From assembly GCA_029934695.1 (NCBI GenBank), contig JAOZLU010000151.1, forward strand, positions 1 to 8,816: DNA of 8,816 nucleotides, in the 5' to 3' direction. Position numbers and translations under genes: made by a program. Shown in pieces: positions 1-6,200 of the stretch (position 1 is its first letter; each line of letters starts with the position of its first letter). The stretch is from Desulfobacterales bacterium (GTDB lineage: Bacteria > Desulfobacterota > Desulfobacteria > Desulfobacterales > 4be13). The notes beneath the pieces were generated by a model, which made no database searches, had not been told where the DNA came from, and saw only the letters and a program-made list of their open reading frames with translations.

Positions 1-1001
1 GGAAAAAAGGAATCAATAACGGTTCCGCAGTCTTTCTCCGTTGCCAGTTTGCAGACCAGTTCTCCCAGGGCCAAGTCAAGCACCCCCATCCCGAAAGGGC
101 TGAATATGGCAATCTTGCCGCCCTGTCGCGGTGGGGCTTCTCCGTTGAAAATATCGCCAAGTGTGCATCGGATAAAATTTCGGTTTCCGATCTGCTGCTC
201 CGCGAGATGAACCGATGTCTGCGCGCGGCAGACATGATCAATGTCATCCACAATATTATCCGCGGTTAGAATAATCTCCGGCGACAGATCCCGCAAAGAC
301 GTATGGAGAATAATGCTGTCAGAACGGCACTCGGAAATATCAGAGATATGCGGCTTTATTGCTGTTGTTGCAAACGCGGTGACAGATGCCTTTTGAAACA
401 CAATATTGGGCGATTCGACGATTTCAAGGTTCAGCTTTTCGGACAACTGCTGACATTTTCCCCGAAACTGTTCAGCCCTTTCCCTGTTCAAGTCATAAAT
501 GAACACGCTCTCAATTTCCGGACGAGCTGCGAAAAGAAAGCGAAATGTTTCGTGGTTGATCAGTCCGCAACCGATCATACCGACCGTTGACAATGGTTTG
601 TCGCCCCGCAGACAGTCTCCTGCAAGGGCCGCACTGGCCGCGGTCCGGCTCGAACTGATAACAGAACTTTCCAGAAATGCTTTGGGACGCCCGGTGTCCA
701 ATGAGTTAAGTATGAGAACTGCGGATGCCCGTTCCATATTTTTTTCCAAATTACCCGGAAAGGAAGATATCCATTTGATCCCCGCTGTACTAAATTCGCC
801 GCCCAGATACGCGGGCAGAGCAATGATGCGGTTTTTTTCGCTATCCGGAAAGCGCAGGAAACTGGAATGCGGCAGCATGCTGTCGCCCTTCGCATGAATC
901 TGGGAAGCTGTTTTTACTGCTTCCATAATTTCCGCCTCACGCCCCTTAAACAGTGCTACAATTTCATCCCCTTTCAGAAGAAGTATGCCGTCATTTTCCA
1001 T
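1..1001 (-). CDS. sbnB: SbnB-like N-(2-amino-2-carboxyethyl)-L-glutamate dehydrogenase (partial, 3' end outside window)
   Basis: This is an ornithine cyclodeaminase/mu-crystallin family NAD-dependent dehydrogenase. In the Staphylococcus aureus pathway SbnB oxidatively cleaves the SbnA product ACEGA to L-2,3-diaminopropionate and 2-oxoglutarate. My translation from ATG 1001 gives 333 residues and stays open to the window edge. Motifs that match SbnB are GIKWISS (74-80), NMERASAVLILN (88-99), the SSSRTAA stretch (116-122), the Rossmann loop GMIGCGLIN (141-149) and a late SPFGMGVLDLA (301-311). SbnB proteins are about 335 residues, so the stop should lie within a few codons of the edge. The start has AAAGGA at 1011-1016, nine bases upstream, and MENDGILLLKGDEI matches the family N-terminus. 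The gene follows the SbnA homologue by 51 bases in the same operon, which strongly supports the pairing. A short minus-strand reading frame at 575-895 is a shadow of this gene in another frame. Confidence 0.9.
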   Translation of the reverse strand, partial: MENDGILLLKGDEIVALFKGREAEIMEAVKTASQIHAKGDSMLPHSSFLRFPDSEKNRIIALPAYLGGEFSTAGIKWISSFPGNLEKNMERASAVLILNSLDTGRPKAFLESSVISSSRTAASAALAGDCLRGDKPLSTVGMIGCGLINHETFRFLFAARPEIESVFIYDLNRERAEQFRGKCQQLSEKLNLEIVESPNIVFQKASVTAFATTAIKPHISDISECRSDSIILHTSLRDLSPEIILTADNIVDDIDHVCRAQTSVHLAEQQIGNRNFIRCTLGDIFNGEAPPRQGGKIAIFSPFGMGVLDLALGELVCKLATEKDCGTVIDSFF

Positions 1002-1010
1002 TGTTCTGAT

Positions 1011-1016
1011 TCCTTT
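1011..1016 (-). promoter_or_regulatory. Ribosome binding site of the sbnB homologue
   Basis: AAAGGA on the minus strand lies nine bases upstream of ATG 1001. It supports this start for a gene whose stop codon lies outside the window. Confidence 0.6.
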
Positions 1017-1036
1017 ATGATTTGACAATTTTCAAT

Positions 1037-1071
1037 CCCTGACCTCTGACCTCTATCCTCTATCCTCTGTC
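1037..1071 (-). repeat. Tandem repeat, five 7-bp units, spanning the stop codon of the SbnA homologue
   Basis: On the minus strand the units read GACAGAG, GATAGAG, GATAGAG, GTCAGAG and GTCAGGG, following G(A/T)(C/T)AG(A/G)G with no gaps. The array begins in the last codons of the SbnA homologue (residues TEDRG), supplies its TAG stop (1053-1055), and fills part of the 51-base spacer before the sbnB homologue. Because the unit is 7 bp, changes in copy number would shift the reading frame of the SbnA tail but not touch its catalytic core. Confidence 0.85.
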
Positions 1072-2090
1072 CAGAGATGAAAGACATCTCCGAAATGTTC
1101 CCGTACCCATTCGTCTGAATAAATCGTATCCATATATCGCTCTCCGCTGTCCGGGAAAATAGCCACGCAGTTTGCATCACGAGGTATTTCGTATGCTTTC
1201 TTTTCAATGGCCGTGATCACGCCGCCGGATGATCCTCCTGCCAATACCGCCTCCCGGTGAAGCAGTCGCCGGCATCCGGTGACACAGTCCAGATCAGATA
1301 CATGAACATACTCATCTTCCAAACCTTCGCAGAACAGTTCCGGGAGCCGCGCCGCACCGTGTCCCGGAATAAGACGTTTGCATTTGGCAGTGCTGCCGTA
1401 AATGATACTTCCCAACGCGTCAATTGCAATGATTTTTGTGCTGAGATTGTTGTCCTTTACATATTCGGAACATCCCCGGAGCGTTCCGCAGGTACTCACA
1501 GCACAGAACAGATAGTCAAGCTTTCCGTCAAGGGCCGTGAGAATCTCTTCCATGGTCTGATAATGCGCCCTCGCGTTGTTCGGGTTCGCGTACTGATTTG
1601 TCCAACAGCTGTTCGGAATGGATTCCAGCAACGCGTGTACCCGTTTGATACGGGCTGGCAGAAATTCACAGGTCTTGGGATCCGGTTCTGTCACGATATC
1701 AATTTCCGCACCATAAGCTTTCAGAATATTGATGTTCTGTTCTGTCGTCTTGGGATCAACAACACAGATAAAATGCAGTCCCAGAAACCTGCAAGCCTGC
1801 GCAAGTCCGATCCCCAGATTACCAGAACTGGACTCGATAATTGTGGTCCCAAGTCTGATATCACCGCATTCCATGGCCTTTTTGAGCATATTGAAGGCAG
1901 TGCGATCCTTGATGCTGCCTCCGGGATTAGACATCTCCAACTTTCCAAAAAGTCGGAAGGAAGCGTCCTTAATGACGCGTTCCAACTCCACCAAAGGCGT
2001 GTCGCCGACTGTCGCCAGGATGCCCCTGTTCAGCATCGAAGCCAGTCCCTCGATCTCACGCCTGACCGGATGAATAGAGAAAAGGTTCAT
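1053..2090 (-). CDS. sbnA: SbnA-like N-(2-amino-2-carboxyethyl)-L-glutamate synthase (PLP enzyme)
   Basis: This is a fold-type II PLP enzyme of the cysteine synthase family (345 aa). SbnA condenses O-phospho-L-serine with L-glutamate to give ACEGA, the substrate of SbnB, on the route to L-2,3-diaminopropionate. Visible motifs are NPGGSIKDR (55-63, Schiff-base Lys61), the substrate loop ESSSGNLGIGLA (86-97), WTNQYANP (163-170), the PLP-phosphate loop STCGTLRG (199-206), IDALGSIIYG (223-232), PGHGAARLPELF (242-253), AGGSSGG (284-290) and FPDSGERYMD (312-321). The ESSSGNLG, ALGSII and GxGAxRxPE patterns fit SbnA better than ordinary cysteine synthases. The start is set by a strong Shine-Dalgarno (AGGGGGAG) and a 4-base ATGA overlap with the sulfotransferase stop, giving about 20 residues before the GDTPLVEL core. 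The last residues (TEDRG) come from a 7-bp tandem repeat. With sbnB next to it, a plain cysteine synthase role is unlikely. Confidence 0.9.
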   Translation of the reverse strand: MNLFSIHPVRREIEGLASMLNRGILATVGDTPLVELERVIKDASFRLFGKLEMSNPGGSIKDRTAFNMLKKAMECGDIRLGTTIIESSSGNLGIGLAQACRFLGLHFICVVDPKTTEQNINILKAYGAEIDIVTEPDPKTCEFLPARIKRVHALLESIPNSCWTNQYANPNNARAHYQTMEEILTALDGKLDYLFCAVSTCGTLRGCSEYVKDNNLSTKIIAIDALGSIIYGSTAKCKRLIPGHGAARLPELFCEGLEDEYVHVSDLDCVTGCRRLLHREAVLAGGSSGGVITAIEKKAYEIPRDANCVAIFPDSGERYMDTIYSDEWVREHFGDVFHLWTEDRG

Positions 2091-3061
2091 TTTGCTCCCC
2101 CTGATAAGTTGCGGTTTGTGGTTTGCGAGTCGCTGTCAACTGCTCCGAAATTCTCGCCAAATTTGCCGATATGTTTTTCCAATGTTTGTTCAAAAATTTT
2201 TTCCTGTTCGCTGGTCAGATATGCTTTTGCGTTGCCGATTTCTCCTTTCCTGAGAAACGAATTCTGCTGATAGCCTTTTTCCCATATCATTGCTGTTATG
2301 TGATCAAACTTGCTTTCATGTTTCTTCATAAATGCAAAACTGCATCTTTCCAGAATTTCGGGAAATCGCTCCGGCGGGATATCAAATCCGCAAAAATGAA
2401 TGATTCTTTGGATGCAGTTTTCAGTATCCTGAATCAGATTTTCGTATTCCAGAAACAGGATATTCGGATCATCCTGATGCTCCCGCCATCCGGCAACATG
2501 CTCAAACCATGATCCGAACTGGACTTTTCCGCGCATGAACAGGTCAAAGAACTCTGAAAATTTTCCCTTAAAAGCAAGATGCGACTTGTAAAAATGAAAG
2601 AAGGAAACTGCCACATCCCTGCCGTTTCGCACAATATAGATATACTTGCAAGGCCCTTTGGGAATCCATTTGTGAGATAAATGGGTTTTAAAAATGCGCG
2701 GAGAGGGAAGCGATTCAATATCCTCACCGCTCATCACATTGAAGGAAATCACGCGCTCAAACCACGGCACAACCTGGCTTATATGCGGAAAATCCATGTT
2801 CCCGTCAGTTGCCAGTTGGTAAAGAATCATCTGCATCCATGTTGTCCCGGATCTGGGATATGTGACAATGAAAATATCATCTGCCCGGGGAACGAAATCA
2901 AGCCGGCCGATTCTGAAAAGATTCATAAACTGAACTGTTTCGGTCAGTATGTCAATGGTTCCGTTCAGCACCTTGGCGCACCCTTTCAGGCAGGGAGAAA
3001 ATATTTTCCGGAGTAACGGAAAAAGCCTTTCATTCCGAGATTTCATGTTTCGAGTTTCCAT
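2087..3061 (-). CDS. PAPS-dependent sulfotransferase (cytosolic type, Sulfotransfer_1 family)
   Basis: This 324-aa enzyme should transfer a sulfo group from PAPS to a hydroxyl or amine. The 5'-phosphosulfate-binding loop is TYPRSGTTW (67-75), and the likely catalytic base is His127 in FKTHLSHKW. The 3'-phosphate-binding strand and helix are IVRNGRDVAVSFFHF (143-157, with Arg145 and Ser153). The C-terminal PAPS loop is FLRKGEIGNAKAYLT (269-283), close to the classical RKGxxGxWK but with Asn-Ala in place of the usual residues before Lys. No signal peptide or membrane segment is evident, so it should be cytoplasmic. It lies 55 bases after the KS-AT gene and overlaps the SbnA gene by 4 bases, so it belongs to the cluster. 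Both ends look repeat-derived: METRNMKSRNE at the N-terminus, and SQTTNRNL near the C-terminus. The start at 3061 is uncertain because the Shine-Dalgarno is weak and Met6 is an alternative. The acceptor is unknown. Confidence 0.88.
   Translation of the reverse strand: METRNMKSRNERLFPLLRKIFSPCLKGCAKVLNGTIDILTETVQFMNLFRIGRLDFVPRADDIFIVTYPRSGTTWMQMILYQLATDGNMDFPHISQVVPWFERVISFNVMSGEDIESLPSPRIFKTHLSHKWIPKGPCKYIYIVRNGRDVAVSFFHFYKSHLAFKGKFSEFFDLFMRGKVQFGSWFEHVAGWREHQDDPNILFLEYENLIQDTENCIQRIIHFCGFDIPPERFPEILERCSFAFMKKHESKFDHITAMIWEKGYQQNSFLRKGEIGNAKAYLTSEQEKIFEQTLEKHIGKFGENFGAVDSDSQTTNRNLSGGAK
2095..2102 (-). promoter_or_regulatory. Ribosome binding site of the sbnA homologue
   Basis: AGGGGGAG on the minus strand sits four bases before ATG 2090, inside the last codons of the sulfotransferase gene. 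It fixes the start of the SbnA homologue and, with the ATGA stop/start overlap at 2087-2090, points to translational coupling. The methionine at residue 19 is the only plausible alternative start. Confidence 0.75.
2096..2137 (-). repeat. Low-complexity repeat-like tail of the sulfotransferase gene
   Basis: The last codons encode DSDSQTTNRNLSGG, from minus-strand DNA with the near-duplicated pieces GCAAACCA and CAAACCGCAAC. This lies beyond the last conserved sulfotransferase motif. It looks like another degenerate short repeat, but it is the weakest of the repeat calls here. Confidence 0.35.
3047..3060 (-). repeat. Dispersed repeat copy at the start of the sulfotransferase gene
   Basis: Plus-strand gtttcgagtttcca here differs by one base from gtttcgagtctcca at 3308-3321 in the tail of the KS-AT gene. 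The copy encodes the first residues of the sulfotransferase (ETRN). A shorter match, cgagtttcc, recurs at 4761-4769. Confidence 0.55.
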
Positions 3062-3116
3062 TCTGCTCGCATGGTTTCAAATGTCTGGATATGCAAGGGA
3101 GCTTTTGCATGATGAT

Positions 3117-6100
3117 TTAATTCCCGTCCTTTATCGCAGTTTGCGTTCTTAATACATCCAACTGCTGTGACATGAGTTCCGACATGACCCGAATCTGTTC
3201 AGACATAACGCGCTCAAGCACATCAGGGGATTGCTCACTCACCAGCGGTTCACTCTTCGCCATTGGTCGTGCATTGTCCGTAGCATCTTGTCCACCAAGA
3301 GTTTCCAGTTTCGAGTCTCCAGTTTCAAGCTTTGAATTCCCAGTTTCCACCCAAAACCTCTGCCGTTGAAACGGATATGTGGGCAGCGTGACTTTTTGGC
3401 GTGAATAGTTCCGGTCAAAGCCGGACCAGTCCGCGGGGACCCCGTGAACGTACAATATCCCCAGACTTTCGAGCAACTGCTCCCAATCCGACTGCTTGGG
3501 GCTTAAACTGGGAAGCCATTGCACGGGGGTATCCATATCCGCTCCGAATCCCTCTGGCAGACATTGATCCAATCCCAGTAAAACCGGCTCCGGCCCTATC
3601 TCCACAAACAATTCGTATCCCTGCTCATGGAGCATTTTCATGCTCTCTGCAAATCTGACAGGCTGACGTATATGGCGGCACCAATAGGCAGTTGCTGTGA
3701 CTTCATCTGTCACGAATCCGCCTGTGACATTGGAAATTAGTCGCATCCTCGGGGGATGCAGTGTCATGGAATCCAATGTCTTTGAAAAAGCGTCCAGCAT
3801 CGGTTCTGTCAGCGGCGAATGAAATGCGCGGGAGATATTCACTTTTATTGTGCGGATTCTCTGATCTTTTAAATCTTCTTCTAACGCCTGAATCGCCTGT
3901 TTCGCACCTGAAATTAAAATAATCTCCGGGCCGTTGACTGCCGCGACCGAGACATCTTGGGCATACGGTTTAATGGCTTCAATGATCCGAGCTTCGTCAG
4001 TAAAAGCCGTTATCATTTCGCCCTGGGGAGAGAGTTCCTGCATGAGGCGGGCGCGTTCCACAATCAGCTTCAGGCCGTCTTCCATGGTGAACACGCCTGC
4101 AACACACGCGGCAATGTATTCCCCCAGGCTGTGTCCCATCACCACATCCGGGAGCACGCCCCAGGATTTCCATAACTCGGCAAGGGCATATTCCAGCGCA
4201 AACAACGCAGGTTGAGCATACTCGGTTTCATCCAGCATGCCCCGATCCTCAGGTTGCAGATTACGGATGGCAAGCTGTGTTTGTGACTCTGAAGTTTGAA
4301 CGCCTGCGCCCCCGTCATACAAGACTTCAAGCAGAGATTTCTCCTGATAAGGGCTCAGGCCCGTCTGACTCAGATAGGCATCGCAACGGTCAAGTATCTC
4401 CCGGAACACAGGCTGGGTTTCGTACAACTGCTGTCCCATGCCAGCATATTGTGCGCCCTGACCGGTAAAGAGAAAAACAACCTTTGATTTTTTCGCGGCA
4501 ACATGTCCTTTAAATACACCCGCGCACCGTTCATCCGAAGAGAAAGCCGTCAGCCTCTCCCGCGCCTGTTCCCGCGATTCCGCGAGTACGCCCAGCCGGT
4601 GATTGAAATGCGTTCGTCCTGTATTGGCACTCAAGCAGACATCTCCCATATTTATATCCTGATGTTCCGCGAGATATTCCGCATACAGATCCGCCAGCGA
4701 CTTCAATGCCTCGTCAGTTTTGGCGGACAACGCCAGCAAATGCAAAGGCCGCTCAAATTCCGAGTTTCCCATTACCACTTGCCCCTCACCCCTTGCCACC
4801 CTCGGCCTTTCCTCAATCACAACATGGGCATTGGTTCCGCCGAAACTGAAGGCGCTGATGCCTGCAAATCGGGGGTTGTCTTCCAAAGGCCAGGGGATTT
4901 GTTCGACAGGCACTTTCACTGGGAATTCATTCCAGGGAATATGCGGATTCGGCGTTTTGAAATGCAGATGAGGCGGAATTTCTTCATTTTGGAGAGAAAG
5001 CACCACCTTGAGCAGACTCGCCATTCCAGCACCCGCTTCAAGATGCCCCATGTTGGTTTTCACCGAACCGATGATCAGAGGATCATCCTGAGGACGATTT
5101 TTGCCGAACACGGCACTGAGTGCGCCGACTTCTATGGGATCTCCCAGGGATGTCCCAGTGCCGTGCGCTTCGATATAGCGGACCTGAGACGGATTCACGT
5201 TTCCGCTTGCCAATGCTTGTCGGATGACTCTTTCCTGGGCCGGGCCGCTGGGAACGGTCAGTCCGCCGCTGGGTCCGTCATGGTTCACGGCTGAACCTCG
5301 AACCAATGCGAGGATGTTGTCTCCATGAGCGAGCGCATCTGAGAGGCGTTTCAGAGCGACGACACCGCAGCCTTCTCCCCTCACATATCCGTCCGCTGAA
5401 GCGTCAAAGGTTTTGGAGCGTCCGTCAGAAGCCATGAGATTGGCTTTGGAAAAACTGATCGTGACCTCCGGGGCCAGCATGAGGTTCACTCCGCCGGTCA
5501 AAGCCATATCGCATTCTTTCCGACGCAGGCTGTGACATGCGAGATGCAACGCGACCAGAGCCGATGAACAGGCTGTGTCCAGCGCGAAACTCGGACCCGT
5601 TAATTTCAGAAAATAGGAAAGTCGTCCCGCGGCCAGTCCCACCGTATTGCCAGTTCCGAAATACGCGTCAATATTGTCCGGATTGCCAGACTGAAGCAGG
5701 CGGGAACCGTAGTCCAGGCTCATCATTCCCATAAATACGCCTGTTGAACTGCCGACCAGCTTATCCGGAGGCAGATTGGCATTTTCCAGGGCTTCCCATG
5801 TAACTTCCATCAATAATCGCTGTTGCGGATCAAGGCTGGCAAGTTCCATGGGGGAGATGCCGAAAAAATACGCGTCAAACATATCTGTCGGCTCCTCCAG
5901 AAATCCGCCCCATCGGGTGTTCATCTTTCCGGGTACGTCCATGTCCGGGTCATAATAGGCATCAATATCCCATCGCTCCCGCGGCACTTCTTTGACGGCA
6001 TTCACGCCGTTGTGTAAGAGATCCCAAAATGCCTGGGGACTGTCCGCACCTCCGGGAAAGCGGCATGCCATGCCAATAATTGCAATGGGTTCTGTATTTG

Positions 6101-6200
6101 CATCCTCAATGGCGTCAAGCTTTGCCCGCATCTCCCTGAGTCCGTAAAGGGCACGTTGCAACGGCGTTAATTCATCAATTCTTTTGGAAATGTCGTCCAT
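3117..6200 (-). CDS. Type I polyketide synthase, KS-AT didomain protein without ACP
   Basis: This is a 1027-aa cis-AT PKS extension protein. The N-terminal helix (1-36) resembles a PKS docking helix. The KS runs from about 37 to 465, with active-site Cys211 (DTACSSA), His346 (EAHGTGT) and His386 (NMGHLEAGAG) all present. The AT runs from about 574 to 880, with GQGAQYAGMG (580-589), the nucleophile Ser691 in GHSLGEY and RAFH (791-794). GHSLGE and xAFH are malonyl-CoA-type signatures. A post-AT linker (LPTYPFQRQRFW, 939-950) is followed by two 7-residue repeats (954-967) and a Met/Gln-rich helical tail (991-1018). The protein then stops: there is no KR, DH, ER, ACP or TE. An ACP usually follows this tail, so the module is split and needs a carrier in trans. 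Loops at 469-484 and 631-654 look like repeat insertions. The start abuts the TAG of the upstream PKS gene, with GGGAGA six bases upstream. Confidence 0.95.
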   Translation of the reverse strand: MDDISKRIDELTPLQRALYGLREMRAKLDAIEDANTEPIAIIGMACRFPGGADSPQAFWDLLHNGVNAVKEVPRERWDIDAYYDPDMDVPGKMNTRWGGFLEEPTDMFDAYFFGISPMELASLDPQQRLLMEVTWEALENANLPPDKLVGSSTGVFMGMMSLDYGSRLLQSGNPDNIDAYFGTGNTVGLAAGRLSYFLKLTGPSFALDTACSSALVALHLACHSLRRKECDMALTGGVNLMLAPEVTISFSKANLMASDGRSKTFDASADGYVRGEGCGVVALKRLSDALAHGDNILALVRGSAVNHDGPSGGLTVPSGPAQERVIRQALASGNVNPSQVRYIEAHGTGTSLGDPIEVGALSAVFGKNRPQDDPLIIGSVKTNMGHLEAGAGMASLLKVVLSLQNEEIPPHLHFKTPNPHIPWNEFPVKVPVEQIPWPLEDNPRFAGISAFSFGGTNAHVVIEERPRVARGEGQVVMGNSEFERPLHLLALSAKTDEALKSLADLYAEYLAEHQDINMGDVCLSANTGRTHFNHRLGVLAESREQARERLTAFSSDERCAGVFKGHVAAKKSKVVFLFTGQGAQYAGMGQQLYETQPVFREILDRCDAYLSQTGLSPYQEKSLLEVLYDGGAGVQTSESQTQLAIRNLQPEDRGMLDETEYAQPALFALEYALAELWKSWGVLPDVVMGHSLGEYIAACVAGVFTMEDGLKLIVERARLMQELSPQGEMITAFTDEARIIEAIKPYAQDVSVAAVNGPEIILISGAKQAIQALEEDLKDQRIRTIKVNISRAFHSPLTEPMLDAFSKTLDSMTLHPPRMRLISNVTGGFVTDEVTATAYWCRHIRQPVRFAESMKMLHEQGYELFVEIGPEPVLLGLDQCLPEGFGADMDTPVQWLPSLSPKQSDWEQLLESLGILYVHGVPADWSGFDRNYSRQKVTLPTYPFQRQRFWVETGNSKLETGDSKLETLGGQDATDNARPMAKSEPLVSEQSPDVLERVMSEQIRVMSELMSQQLDVLRTQTAIKDGN
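3300..3341 (-). repeat. In-frame 21-bp duplication in the post-AT linker
   Basis: Two adjacent 21-bp units encode GNSKLET and GDSKLET. They differ at six positions, five of them third codon positions and the sixth giving Asn/Asp. The core ccagtttc (plus strand) occurs three times, at 3305-3312, 3319-3326 and 3340-3347. The repeat sits between the end of the AT linker and the C-terminal helical tail. Confidence 0.75.
4239..4313 (-). repeat. Repeat-like insertion inside the AT domain
   Basis: AT residues 630-654 (including QTSESQTQLAIRNLQPEDRG) interrupt the usual passage from LLEVLY to the conserved YAQPALFALEY. From memory, related ATs have a shorter, variable acidic loop here. The QLAIRNLQ wording resembles a common AIRNLQ-type DNA repeat translated in frame. 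I recognise it by composition only; I did not align it. Confidence 0.4.
4749..4796 (-). repeat. Repeat-like insertion in the KS-AT linker
   Basis: Residues 469-484 (ARGEGQVVMGNSEFER) follow directly after the end of the KS (HVVIEERPR). The minus-strand DNA is purine-rich GGCAAGGGGTGAGGGGC, then GGGAAACTCGGAA. The second part shares cgagtttcc (plus strand, 4761-4769) with the repeat at 3051-3059. A short inserted repeat in a naturally variable linker is the simplest reading. Confidence 0.4.

Noticed and set aside
575..895. Minus-strand open frame of 106 codons
   Set aside because: It runs in a different frame through the SbnB homologue, whose own frame (from 1001) matches the family throughout.
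1037..1071. CRISPR array or regulatory operator
   Set aside because: The units are 7 bp, contiguous and without spacers, so this is a simple tandem repeat.
1053..2090. Ordinary cysteine synthase or cystathionine beta-synthase
   Set aside because: The SbnA-specific ESSSGNLG, DALGSII and PGHGAARLPE patterns, together with an adjacent SbnB homologue, favour the diaminopropionate route.
1257..2270. Long plus-strand open frame of 337 codons
   Set aside because: It lies antisense to the SbnA homologue and sulfotransferase end, both of which carry full family motifs. The translation has no recognisable domain.
4503..5294. Plus-strand open frame of 263 codons
   Set aside because: It is antisense to the KS and KS-AT linker region of the PKS. 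Its His- and Arg-rich composition is typical of a shadow frame.
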